From positions 1 through 26,748 of the IMG/VR virus record IMGVR_UViG_3300032050_000684: a stretch of 26,748 bases of DNA; one strand, written 5' to 3'. Source of the DNA: a virus. Positions 1-6,793 of this stretch are shown piece after piece (the stretch's first letter is position 1; every line of letters starts with the position of its first letter). A program made the translations under genes and the position numbers. The notes beneath the pieces are model-generated. The model saw only the letters and a program-made list of their open reading frames with translations, had not been told where the DNA came from and did no database searches.

Positions 1-622
1 TTTGTAGATCTGTGCCAAACACGTAGTTAGGTTGGCTGTCGGATATGTACTTAGGCGTTTTGTTGTCGAGAAATCTACATGTATAACCCACAATCTGGTC
101 ATTATGGGTAAATGGAATTATCACATGTGGCCTGGTCCAGTGGATGCCATCATTTTGTATCTGCACCATTACAGGAAAGTCTTCCGGAACCTTCCTTGAA
201 CGCACGTAGTCTCTGTAGCTGCCTTCGTCCATCAACAGTTCAGCATATGGTGGCAAGTCACGTTCTTCAAACTCAACTGCGCTTAGTGCGTTAACTATCT
301 TCTGTCGATCTTCTAATATGCCGTTGATGCTTCTATGACGCAGACTTTCCAAGTTGAGATAATCAATCTCAGCATCAGGTACACCAAGCCAGTTCAAGAG
401 CCTGCGGGCCTTAAAGCTCACTGAGCGGCCAAGGATAAAACTAGCGGTGTATCCACAGTTGAAGCAGTGATAACTCCAACCTTGTTCAGTGGCCTTGAGT
501 CCACCACGTTGTCTTTTGTCTATGTTGTTGCCATTATGGCCACAGCAAACCGCATTGAAGCTAATCCATCCCGATGGAGTTTGTTTGCGTTTGCTGGGTA
601 AGTAAGAGACAATGTCTAGCAT
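1..622 (-). CDS. DNA primase, T4 gp61-like (3' end cut by window edge)
   Basis: Reading leftward from ATG at 622 the frame stays open for 207 codons to the window edge, so only the N-terminal part is present. The protein starts MLDIVSYLPS and carries an N-terminal zinc-binding pattern: CCGH at residues 26-29 and CFNC at 53-56, with a basic, glycine-rich stretch between. This is the arrangement of phage primase zinc domains. Further on, a GYTCRFLDNKTPKYISD segment resembles the start of the TOPRIM-type catalytic region of primases of marine T4-like phages. Primases synthesise the RNA primers for lagging-strand replication. There is no Shine-Dalgarno motif before the ATG; a sigma70-like promoter ends 6 nt upstream, so a leaderless transcript is likely. 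The primase call is from family knowledge; the catalytic half lies outside the window. Confidence 0.8.
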   Translation of the reverse strand, partial: MLDIVSYLPSKRKQTPSGWISFNAVCCGHNGNNIDKRQRGGLKATEQGWSYHCFNCGYTASFILGRSVSFKARRLLNWLGVPDAEIDYLNLESLRHRSINGILEDRQKIVNALSAVEFEERDLPPYAELLMDEGSYRDYVRSRKVPEDFPVMVQIQNDGIHWTRPHVIIPFTHNDQIVGYTCRFLDNKTPKYISDSQPNYVFGTDLQ

Positions 623-628
623 CTGTAT

Positions 629-657
629 AGTATAACAGATCTATCAACAAAGATCAA
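629..657 (-). promoter_or_regulatory. sigma70-type early promoter of the primase gene, leaderless geometry
   Basis: On the minus strand TTGATC (652-657) and TATACT (629-634) are separated by 17 nt. Only 6 nt lie between the -10 hexamer and the ATG at 622, so the expected start of transcription falls on the start codon. The -35 box touches the stop codon of the upstream virion gene at 658. Confidence 0.65.
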
Positions 658-1728
658 TCAACGATACATCAAATTGGTAACAGTGCCGTTGTTTATGACA
701 ACACTGGCATAGACAGGATTGCCAAATGTGATTGGCAAGTATCCTGAACCGCCATCGGTCACTGTGATAGGACCGCAACCACCATCACTGCCCAAAGTAG
801 CTGTGGCCTTGGCTCCGGCACCGTTGCCCACAATCAACACATTTGGTGGAGCAACATAATAGTAGCCAGGATTGTTCACAGTGATTCCTGTGACCACACC
901 ATTTACCACCGTAGGGGTAGCAGTGGCGCCCCAGCCTTGGCTTTGGTTAAATGCCACACGGATTAGCGGATGGAAACCCACTACGTTGAGATAAATGGTT
1001 TCTGTAGCATTTAGATACGAAGTAGATGTGGTCACATCATACCAAGGTGCTTCATAGTCCTGTGCGCCTTGTGCTTTGATTGTGCCAGTAAAATGCGTTA
1101 GATCCATTTTGACTGTGGTCAGGCTTGCACCTACTGTGGGGATTTGACTGGAATAGAATTCTGTAGTTTGCGTATAGTTAATAGGCTGCGGATTCAATGC
1201 CCAATCAGGCCAACCACTAGGTGGATTCTGCGGCCAACTCATGGGGCCGTAAATTGTGGGTATGGTCAAGTTGGCGCTGTCTTGGAACTGCGGTAACACT
1301 GAGTCTACGATGTTGCAGTCTGCTCGTGCTTGTGAGTTAGCATCTGTGTACACAGCTTGCACATAGTTGCCTGATGTGCGCTGAATACTGTAGCTGGCAG
1401 GCTGTGCTATTAAATCAATAGTGTCCTCGCCTGTTAGCACTACTTTGACTCTGCCTGTTGCGGCGCTGAGTATTTCCATCTCTTTGCTGAGCAGTAATTC
1501 ATCGCCATTTTGGCTGATCATTCGGAACACAAACGTGCTGCCCGTAATGTTTACAGGCTTTTGATCTTGATTGATAAATTCAAACAAAAGCACGTTGTCC
1601 ACGCCTTTGTTAACGGTTAATTGTTTTGCGTACACTGGGTCGTACCTCGCTGTGAAATAGCCACCACTGGTGTCAATCAATAATACTCTGGTAATTTGCT
1701 GATATAAGTAAGCAGTGGTTGAATACAT
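658..1728 (-). CDS. virion structural protein (tail or fibre associated) with C-terminal glycine-rich repeats
   Basis: A 356-residue protein. Residues about 40-145 (GVDNVLLFEFINQ, then ITGSTFVFRM, ending with a DCNIVDSVLP segment) look like the immunoglobulin-like N-terminal domain of baseplate or receptor-binding proteins such as the BppU/DUF2479 group. The C-terminal quarter holds two imperfect repeats of the type GxGxGAxAxAxxxxG...VxxxGxGYxxP (NPGYYYVAPP, then GGSGYLPITFG), a pattern frequent in large virion proteins of marine phages. The centre (IYGPMSWPQNPP) is not recognised. A late-type octamer CATAAATA and a GAGG ribosome site lie just upstream, which fits late expression of a structural gene. 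The exact virion position is not determined; the structural call is an inference from the repeats and promoter class. Confidence 0.6.
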   Translation of the reverse strand: MYSTTAYLYQQITRVLLIDTSGGYFTARYDPVYAKQLTVNKGVDNVLLFEFINQDQKPVNITGSTFVFRMISQNGDELLLSKEMEILSAATGRVKVVLTGEDTIDLIAQPASYSIQRTSGNYVQAVYTDANSQARADCNIVDSVLPQFQDSANLTIPTIYGPMSWPQNPPSGWPDWALNPQPINYTQTTEFYSSQIPTVGASLTTVKMDLTHFTGTIKAQGAQDYEAPWYDVTTSTSYLNATETIYLNVVGFHPLIRVAFNQSQGWGATATPTVVNGVVTGITVNNPGYYYVAPPNVLIVGNGAGAKATATLGSDGGCGPITVTDGGSGYLPITFGNPVYASVVINNGTVTNLMYR

Positions 1729-1743
1729 AGGATCCTCGACAAG

Positions 1744-1751
1744 TATTTATG
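1744..1751 (-). promoter_or_regulatory. T4-type late promoter octamer for the virion gene
   Basis: The minus strand reads CATAAATA, one base from the T4 late consensus TATAAATA, 15 nt before the ATG at 1728. Transcription would start about 6 nt downstream, leaving a short leader that contains GAGG. The octamer overlaps the start codon of the divergent gene at 1749. Confidence 0.55.
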
Positions 1752-2126
1752 GGTAACAATATTTTTGAAAAACTCACGGAAAAGTATCCGTTTGTTACGC
1801 TTTGCGTTTATGCCAACACCGAGTATGTTGGAGTTGTACAAAACAGAGACGATGCTGTTACAACCATCTACGACTTTGGTAGTGTGCTTGCACAAGAGGA
1901 TAAACTACAGTTTTTAGAGCTAGCTACCACCTGGTGGTGGGAGAGCAATCGTAGTGTGCCCATAAACATATTCTTACGCGGAGATTGGGACCGATTCCGC
2001 TACACTCTACGAACATTTGTCAACAAAGATCTAGAAATCATACACGGGCCTGCATGTAGCCTGTTGGACATTGCTCGCAAAAAAATCAAAAGAAAAAGCA
2101 TAACATTGGTCAGAAAATTAGATTAA
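1749..2126 (+). CDS. conserved-looking phage protein of unknown function (125 aa)
   Basis: Not recognised as a known enzyme. The protein is a compact mixed alpha/beta sequence with an aromatic cluster (TTWWWESNRSVPINIF) and a basic C-terminus (DIARKKIKRKSITLVRKLD). No signal peptide or membrane segment is visible. The start at 1749 is the first ATG and sits inside the divergent late promoter; no clear ribosome site precedes it. One nucleotide after its stop codon the next gene begins, so the two are probably co-transcribed. The WWW motif resembles small proteins seen in marine T4-like phages, but I cannot name a function. Confidence 0.6.
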   Translation: MGNNIFEKLTEKYPFVTLCVYANTEYVGVVQNRDDAVTTIYDFGSVLAQEDKLQFLELATTWWWESNRSVPINIFLRGDWDRFRYTLRTFVNKDLEIIHGPACSLLDIARKKIKRKSITLVRKLD

Positions 2127-2127
2127 C

Positions 2128-2934
2128 ATGAATCCGTTAGACAATTTGAGTATTAGTAAAATTATTTTAATTGTTGGTGCAGCTGGAGCAAGGAAGGATT
2201 TTGTCAGCGGATGGCTTGGGTTGTGCGATGATTTTGTTAGACTGAATTGGAGAATTGACCCATTAATAGGTTACAGTAGAATTGACAGCATTGGGCACGA
2301 CATTTCCGCAGTGGCTGACAGTATCGAGCGCGGAGACTTGCACATTGACCCAACAGTAAATCAACGGCTAGCAATAACATGTCACATAGCTGATGGGCTA
2401 GGGGGCGATACTGCAGATATTGGCACTGTAAATAAATTAGCCAAGCTAGTTAATTCCAACGTGTTGACCATAGCCGGTATTGATTTGCGCAACGCAGATA
2501 TGTCTCAATACTATTGGGATCGATTGGTCAAAGTGCACCTATGCATTGGTATGAAATACAATCAGCATCGTCGTCAACACAACATTGGTGAGATAAAAGG
2601 AGCATTTGGTTCGTCTGACGTATCAACCGACGACCAGGCAATCAAATATATCGAGAATAGAATAAACATGGCAGTTGAAAATAGCTCGTTGGCGCCCAGG
2701 GATCAAGATAAACATTGGCCTCTTTATAAAAAGTTAGAATCGTTATCGCCACTTGATCTTGACTATGCAGAATTATTCAAGCCTGGTGGTAGCTATTATC
2801 TGTGCAATATAGTAGGAGCAACTGCCCCCGAAAGAGCACATGCCTACTGGGACGCAATGCTTCCGTTTATCAATGCACCCGACTCTTGCACAGCGTTTGG
2901 AAGAGAGTGGGACAAGTCAATGATTGTCAAGTAG
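2128..2934 (+). CDS. unknown protein with a P-loop-like N-terminus (268 aa)
   Basis: The N-terminus IILIVGAAGARKDFVSGWLG has the shape of a Walker A strand-loop-helix (hydrophobic strand, then GxxGxxKD), but the last position is D rather than S or T. The fold could be that of a P-loop kinase or sulfotransferase; no second catalytic motif is certain. The middle contains VLTIAGIDLRNADMSQYYWDR split over residues about 110-130, and the C-terminus is rich in aromatic residues. It follows the 125-aa gene after 1 nt and its last 18 nt overlap the convergent polymerase-like gene. Function unknown; the nucleotide-binding idea is inference only. Confidence 0.6.
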   Translation: MNPLDNLSISKIILIVGAAGARKDFVSGWLGLCDDFVRLNWRIDPLIGYSRIDSIGHDISAVADSIERGDLHIDPTVNQRLAITCHIADGLGGDTADIGTVNKLAKLVNSNVLTIAGIDLRNADMSQYYWDRLVKVHLCIGMKYNQHRRQHNIGEIKGAFGSSDVSTDDQAIKYIENRINMAVENSSLAPRDQDKHWPLYKKLESLSPLDLDYAELFKPGGSYYLCNIVGATAPERAHAYWDAMLPFINAPDSCTAFGREWDKSMIVK

Positions 2935-3483
2935 ATTCATATGCAACGCAACCAAGGCTGCATAACTTACAGCATGTGACTTTTTGAACGTGTATCCTTG
3001 CGAGTCGTTGCCGTCCCATACTGTAGCAAACACATCTGCCCAGGGTTGATTCTGCAAGTGAGCTTTGCCTGGTCTAATGATAGAGATAAACGCTGCCATC
3101 TGTGGTATAGTCGTGGGCCGCATGTTCTTCAACAGGTCTGTGTAATTTCCCACGTGAACCAGCTGCTTGGACCAGTTGACATCTTGCCAAAGTCTATTCC
3201 ACGGCGGCGTTGCTGCCAACATCTCTTGATAGTGTTCAGGACTCTTGACCAACTTGTACACATTCATGTTCAAGAAATCTATCTTGAAATAGCCACGATC
3301 TTCTGCTTGTTCATACTCTAATGCCGCACACTCATTTACGGGATCATACGGAATATCTGTAACATACACACCTGAGTTGTGTCGACGCACCTGACCTTGA
3401 ACCGCTTGCCGTGCCGGCGTGTGCCGAATCAACTTCAACACATGATCTCTGTCAGCAAAGTCAATGTCAATGTCTGCACTCAT
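2917..3483 (-). CDS. miniature DNA polymerase III alpha (DnaE)-like protein
   Basis: Only 188 residues, against about 1,100 in a bacterial DnaE, yet several DnaE landmarks occur in the right order. Residues 3-19 (ADIDIDFADRDHVLKLI) match the DnaE palm motif PDFDIDFCxxxRDxVI that holds two catalytic aspartates (here D6 and D8). Residues 64-73 (GYFKIDFLNM) match GLVKFDFLGL with the third catalytic aspartate (D69). A MRPTTIP...ISIIRPGK segment matches the KPTSF...LYRPGP region, and YTFKKSHAVSYAALVA near the end matches YGFNKSHAxAYA. The PHP, tau- and beta-binding parts are absent. The gene starts 1 nt after the zinc-finger gene's stop and belongs to an early operon with a clamp-loader-like gene. 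Whether it still polymerises DNA cannot be seen. Confidence 0.7.
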   Translation of the reverse strand: MSADIDIDFADRDHVLKLIRHTPARQAVQGQVRRHNSGVYVTDIPYDPVNECAALEYEQAEDRGYFKIDFLNMNVYKLVKSPEHYQEMLAATPPWNRLWQDVNWSKQLVHVGNYTDLLKNMRPTTIPQMAAFISIIRPGKAHLQNQPWADVFATVWDGNDSQGYTFKKSHAVSYAALVALHMNLLDNH

Positions 3484-3484
3484 G

Positions 3485-4174
3485 TTACCATCCTGCTTGT
3501 TTTAGAATCTCTTTGGCATACTCTTGGTCTGCTGAATAGTCATGAAATTTCTTTTGCCATGCATCCGAGTCAATATAAGGCCATATCATTGTGATCTGTG
3601 TTGTGTCTAGTGTGTTCAAGAACTCTTGGCCCGACGCTGAATTGTAGATTACCCAGGGTGAGATGCGTCCTGTTGTGACAGCATGACATAGTGCATTAGT
3701 ATTGCCATATCTTAAACAGTCATGTGCTGGGTGTGTGGTCTTTTCACTCCAGTCAATGCTGTACTCTACTGCACGGGCTAGAGCGTCTGCCACAGCTTCT
3801 ACCTTTAAGTAGAACAACAAGTACTCTGTGTAGATTTTATCACTGCACCAATGATCAATTTTCTTGTTGTTCTTGAGCAGCCAAGTCATAAACTGTGCAG
3901 GGTTAATAGCTCGTGTGTTGACACAGTAACGACCAAACTTTACAAAGGCTCGATAATAAGGGCTGTCACAAAAGTCCTCAAATGTTTTTAACTTTGCTGA
4001 TCCTTGTGCCATTTCATAGAACTTGATATAGGCCTGGAATCCCAGTTGTACACCACGCTCACTTTGTTCCATGCGCCTGCGCTTGGGCTCGCACATGTGT
4101 ACTGCAATAGAGCTTTCTCTTGCAAACTCTTTTTTGCAAAACTCACACGTGAACTTACTTGTTGTCTCTGCCAT
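3485..4174 (-). CDS. zinc-finger protein of unknown function in the replication operon
   Basis: From the ATG at 4174 the protein is 229 aa; an upstream in-frame TTG at 4195 would add seven residues but is a weaker start. An N-terminal Cys2-His-Cys finger is visible: C10-x2-C13-x12-H26-x-C28, followed by a basic patch PKRRR. The remaining 190 residues are helical, rich in aromatic residues and not recognised (it includes CVNTRAINPAQFMTWLLKNN). The start overlaps the end of the preceding gene by 20 nt, and 1 nt separates its stop from the polymerase-like gene. Binding to DNA or to replisome partners is plausible from the finger and context, but is not shown. Confidence 0.65.
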   Translation of the reverse strand: MAETTSKFTCEFCKKEFARESSIAVHMCEPKRRRMEQSERGVQLGFQAYIKFYEMAQGSAKLKTFEDFCDSPYYRAFVKFGRYCVNTRAINPAQFMTWLLKNNKKIDHWCSDKIYTEYLLFYLKVEAVADALARAVEYSIDWSEKTTHPAHDCLRYGNTNALCHAVTTGRISPWVIYNSASGQEFLNTLDTTQITMIWPYIDSDAWQKKFHDYSADQEYAKEILKQAGW

Positions 4175-4607
4175 GTGCTCTAATGTATTGATCAAGTTCT
4201 TTTTTGGTTGTTATTGCTGCCATGACATCTATCTCGTCTGACTTGTAGTGTGGGAACAACTCTGCCAATTGTTTTTTTATGCTGCCGACACCTGCTTCTT
4301 TTTTCTTGGGAGCAATCCAGTTGTGTCTCATTGCACCTAGTCCTGGACTCACAGTTGTGGCCATGAGCCATTGCAGTTTACGATGTCGGGTTGAGTTGAT
4401 GTTAAAAAAGTTTTTGTTCAATCTCTCGTTGGTAGAAATCACATAAAACTCTTGTAGGTCTCTTGAGCCTTCAACTGCCGATCCCCAACGTATCATGAGA
4501 AACGGAGCAAACTTCTTGCGTTCGTCTTCTGTTAAATCGTCATAGAAGTCTCTGACCTTGTGGTCAAACATTTTCATCTCGTTAGCAATGCTTAGTTTAT
4601 CAGTCAT
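4155..4607 (-). CDS. possible clamp-loader small subunit (gp62-like)
   Basis: A 150-residue protein, first gene of a three-gene early operon. It has FAPFLMIRWGSAVEGSRDLQ at residues about 33-52, then STNERLNKNFF, a KLQWLMATTVSPGLG stretch, and a basic IAPKKKE segment. This order (aromatic-basic P-F-I-R-x-x-S, then N-E-x-x-N, then a K-L-Q helix) resembles the small clamp-loader subunit gp62 of T4-like phages, which with gp44 loads the sliding clamp. The match is from memory of the family pattern and is not strong; treat it as a candidate. The ATG at 4607 has no Shine-Dalgarno motif and lies 6 nt after a TATAAT box, so translation is probably leaderless. Confidence 0.45.
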   Translation of the reverse strand: MTDKLSIANEMKMFDHKVRDFYDDLTEDERKKFAPFLMIRWGSAVEGSRDLQEFYVISTNERLNKNFFNINSTRHRKLQWLMATTVSPGLGAMRHNWIAPKKKEAGVGSIKKQLAELFPHYKSDEIDVMAAITTKKELDQYIRAHGRDNK

Positions 4608-4613
4608 ATTACT

Positions 4614-4641
4614 ATTATAACACTATGTTAACAAAAGTCAA
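4614..4641 (-). promoter_or_regulatory. sigma70-type early promoter, leaderless geometry
   Basis: TTGACT (4636-4641) and TATAAT (4614-4619) on the minus strand, spacer 16 nt, with 6 nt between the -10 box and the ATG at 4607. The -35 element lies inside the last codons of the upstream SGNH-like gene. It should drive the operon of 4607, 4174 and 3483. Confidence 0.7.
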
Positions 4642-5281
4642 TACCCAGTGTTTCTCCCACTGCTTGCCTAAACTTATCTTGCCAATCACGATCATACACG
4701 TGATACCCGTGTAATGTGGGGGTAGGGTAATCCCAAAGATTTGCGGATATCTTGTTTGCAAGGTATTGCTCTAGCTCATTTGGAATGCTCATATTTTTGA
4801 ACACATGTTCTGGCAATTCAGTACCGCCAAGTGTGTAAGCAAATGTTATGTTGTTTGTTTTTAAAAAATTCAAAGTAGACAGCACAACATGATATGACTG
4901 TAGTGCTAAAAAATCTGTTGCTACCAATCCATAATAATGATCTACAAATTTTTTTTCCACAGGATATGCGTCAGACATTATTGAATGTTTCCACCGTTTG
5001 GCATAGTGCTCAGCTAAAGTCAGATCTGGAGTAACTGTCACCGAATGTGTAGAGTCTCGATCAAATTCAAATCTAGAATTTCTAGTAAAACTCACAACCA
5101 CATGATTGTGCCCAAGTGCTACTGCGTAACGTACTTGATTTGCAATCAAAACATTTGAACATGCACCTACTGCCAATATTTTTTTATGTAGGTCAGGCGG
5201 CAATTGGTCAGTCCAATGAATACCAGTTTGATCAGTAGTCATATAACTATCTCCACAAATGGCTAACTTTATGTTACTCAT
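4628..5281 (-). CDS. SGNH/GDSL hydrolase-like protein, copy 1
   Basis: 217 residues starting with a beta strand and a block-I motif, KLAICGDSYM (G10-D11-S12), the nucleophile site of SGNH hydrolases. A second block, VVVSFTRNSRFEFDRD at about 81-96, takes the position of the family's GxND block. The C-terminus has YHVYDRDWQDKF, shared in outline with the second copy at 6179-6793 (FHINNQDWQAEF). The usual Asp three residues before the catalytic His is not visible, so hydrolase activity is uncertain. SGNH enzymes remove acyl groups from glycans or lipids. The gene overlaps the preceding 88-aa gene by 8 nt and is probably read with it. Confidence 0.6.
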   Translation of the reverse strand: MSNIKLAICGDSYMTTDQTGIHWTDQLPPDLHKKILAVGACSNVLIANQVRYAVALGHNHVVVSFTRNSRFEFDRDSTHSVTVTPDLTLAEHYAKRWKHSIMSDAYPVEKKFVDHYYGLVATDFLALQSYHVVLSTLNFLKTNNITFAYTLGGTELPEHVFKNMSIPNELEQYLANKISANLWDYPTPTLHGYHVYDRDWQDKFRQAVGETLGIDFC

Positions 5282-5540
5282 TGGTATTTTTTAAATTATA
5301 CAGTATCTCAAGTTGATCCCATAACTCCCGCATACCCGGATCCGCTTCGGCCATTTGTTGTATGGCTAGAATCCTAGCAACACGACTTTGTGGTAGCCCG
5401 AGTATTTTATTTTCTTGATTCACTTCGTATCCAACTACATGTCGTTCTGTTGCACCAAACTCACGTGCGTATACTACAGGACCAACACGTTCATATATCA
5501 AAGGAACATCTGGTCTAAGACTGCCCATACTTGTAGCCAT
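5274..5540 (-). CDS. small unknown protein (88 aa)
   Basis: Not recognised. The ATG at 5540 is preceded by the coding end of the 48-aa gene (26-nt overlap); a second ATG four codons on is possible. The N-terminal half has YERVGPVVYAREFGATERHV, the C-terminal half is an acidic helix (QQMAEADPGMRELWDQLE). No membrane segment or known motif is visible. YERVGxxxYAREFGA-type segments occur in small phage proteins of the T4-like group, but a function is not known to me. Overlaps on both sides show it is part of the 6161-to-4628 transcription unit. Confidence 0.6.
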   Translation of the reverse strand: MATSMGSLRPDVPLIYERVGPVVYAREFGATERHVVGYEVNQENKILGLPQSRVARILAIQQMAEADPGMRELWDQLEILYNLKNTNE

Positions 5541-5661
5541 ATTGATTATGTGCCCAACGTAGGAAACGTTCTAGACCTTCTCGATCATCTGGATAACTTT
5601 CCAGATAGATGCGACTCAATCGATTAATTATTTCAAATAGTTCAGGTTCAGTGTAGGTCAT
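5515..5661 (-). CDS. very small unknown protein (48 aa)
   Basis: An open frame from ATG at 5661 to TAG at 5515, encoding MTYTEPELFEIINRLSRIYL followed by an acidic helix and RFLRWAHNQYGYKYGQS. The start codon shares one base with the stop codon of the 166-aa gene (TAATG), and its 3' end overlaps the 88-aa gene by 26 nt. Such tight coupling in a co-directional series argues that it is real although short. It fills what would otherwise be a 120-nt gap. Function unknown. Confidence 0.6.
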   Translation of the reverse strand: MTYTEPELFEIINRLSRIYLESYPDDREGLERFLRWAHNQYGYKYGQS

Positions 5662-6161
5662 TACCAAGCCTTGTTATAATCTACAATCTCGCAGTTGCGA
5701 CTAATGTCCTTGACAAAATAAACACAGTCTGGCTCGTCACCGTCGGTGATCGGAACAGCTAACATTTGCCCATTTTTAAGTTTAGGAGCATACCAACTCA
5801 CTTCATGATACACATCAAGAATTTCAATATCAGGAAAGCTAGGACGGAAACTGGTAAGAGGATTGAATTGGAATACTTTGAATCCACGATCGTTGATACT
5901 AGTTAAGGGCAACACTTCCAAGTCACCAATCTCGGGTTCGCCTATTAGTATCTGCCAGTCCATGGGCATTTTGATTGTGTTATCGCCTATGCGCAACACC
6001 AAGGCCGGTGAGTTAAAACTTTCCAAGAAGATCAAGGGAATAAAATGATAGTCAGGATCTGCTGGATTAGAGTTGTCTAGTATGGCAAACCTCATGTCAT
6101 CCACCTCTTCAGGTAAATGGTCAAGGTCGTAGTGTTGATTGTCTAGTGTTAATATTCGCAT
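5661..6161 (-). CDS. conserved-looking phage protein of unknown function (166 aa)
   Basis: An acidic, beta-rich protein with a proline-phenylalanine centre (QFNPLTSFRPSFPDIEILD) and an ending CVYFVKDISRNCEIVDYNKAW. The strings MDWQILIGEPEIGDLEVLPL and LKNGQMLAVPI look like a protein I associate with marine T4-like phages, where it is found near replication genes, but its role is not known to me. No signal peptide or membrane helix is visible. The start at 6161 has no ribosome site; the -10 box of a promoter ends 6 nt before the ATG. Confidence 0.65.
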   Translation of the reverse strand: MRILTLDNQHYDLDHLPEEVDDMRFAILDNSNPADPDYHFIPLIFLESFNSPALVLRIGDNTIKMPMDWQILIGEPEIGDLEVLPLTSINDRGFKVFQFNPLTSFRPSFPDIEILDVYHEVSWYAPKLKNGQMLAVPITDGDEPDCVYFVKDISRNCEIVDYNKAW

Positions 6162-6167
6162 AGTTGT

Positions 6168-6196
6168 ATATTACAGTATTATTTTGTTTTTGTCAA
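6168..6196 (-). promoter_or_regulatory. sigma70-type early promoter, leaderless geometry
   Basis: TTGACA (6191-6196) and TAATAT (6168-6173) on the minus strand with 17 nt between them and 6 nt from the -10 box to the ATG at 6161. An overlapping TATACA would give a 19-nt spacer and is less likely. The element lies over the last codons and the stop of the SGNH-like gene at 6179. Confidence 0.6.
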
Positions 6197-6793
6197 CAGA
6201 GTTTGTACATTATTTGCAAACTCAGCTTGCCAATCTTGATTGTTGATATGGAATATAGGACGGTTCTCATGTGGCTGTTGCCATATGTCTTGAGTAAGTT
6301 CGCAGTATGCATATTGTTCAAACACAAAATTAAATCTTGTAGCGTCATCATCTAATATTAAATGATTTTTCTCAGCAGAGTTAAACAACAAACGATGCCA
6401 AACAAACGGTATGTTGTGCTTGCGCAAGGTTTCAAATATAAAAGATATTTGTGTGCATGCTAAAATATGTCTATATTTTGCCGACATCACTGATAGCCAG
6501 ACTTTGTAGAATAATTTTTGATCTGAATTTAATTCCCAATCGTGACAGCTGGAATATGTTTTTGATCCGTATTCAAATGCGATTCGAGCTTCATCAGTTA
6601 GTCCCACAACTACCACTGCAGGATTGTATGCAAGCCCATCCATCAACTGCTCTGAAATCCAGGCCAATGATGCACCACCTTTGGCCAAGTTTACTACACG
6701 GTATTCAGGCAGCATCTCGCTCCAGTGTTCACCTGGATAGCGTTCGTCCTGTGACATAAAACTATCGCCAATGACCAGCATAGTGGGTTTCAT
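6179..6793 (-). CDS. SGNH/GDSL hydrolase-like protein, copy 2
   Basis: 204 residues from the ATG at 6793; an upstream in-frame GTG at 6808 is possible but the ATG forms a 4-nt ATGA overlap with the uvsW stop and is preferred. Block I is MLVIGDSFM (G9-D10-S11). A VVVGLTDEARIAFEY block follows the position seen in copy 1, and the C-terminus FHINNQDWQAEF aligns with YHVYDRDWQDKF of copy 1. The two genes are thus paralogues with low identity. As in copy 1 the Asp expected three residues before the His is absent. Downstream of uvsW and coupled to it. Substrate unknown; an esterase or deacylase role is inference from the family. Confidence 0.6.
   Translation of the reverse strand: MKPTMLVIGDSFMSQDERYPGEHWSEMLPEYRVVNLAKGGASLAWISEQLMDGLAYNPAVVVVGLTDEARIAFEYGSKTYSSCHDWELNSDQKLFYKVWLSVMSAKYRHILACTQISFIFETLRKHNIPFVWHRLLFNSAEKNHLILDDDATRFNFVFEQYAYCELTQDIWQQPHENRPIFHINNQDWQAEFANNVQTLLTKTK

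Noticed and set aside
112-294. Plus-strand 60-codon frame inside the primase gene
   Set aside because: The minus strand codes for a clear zinc-domain primase over the same bases; the plus frame has no support.
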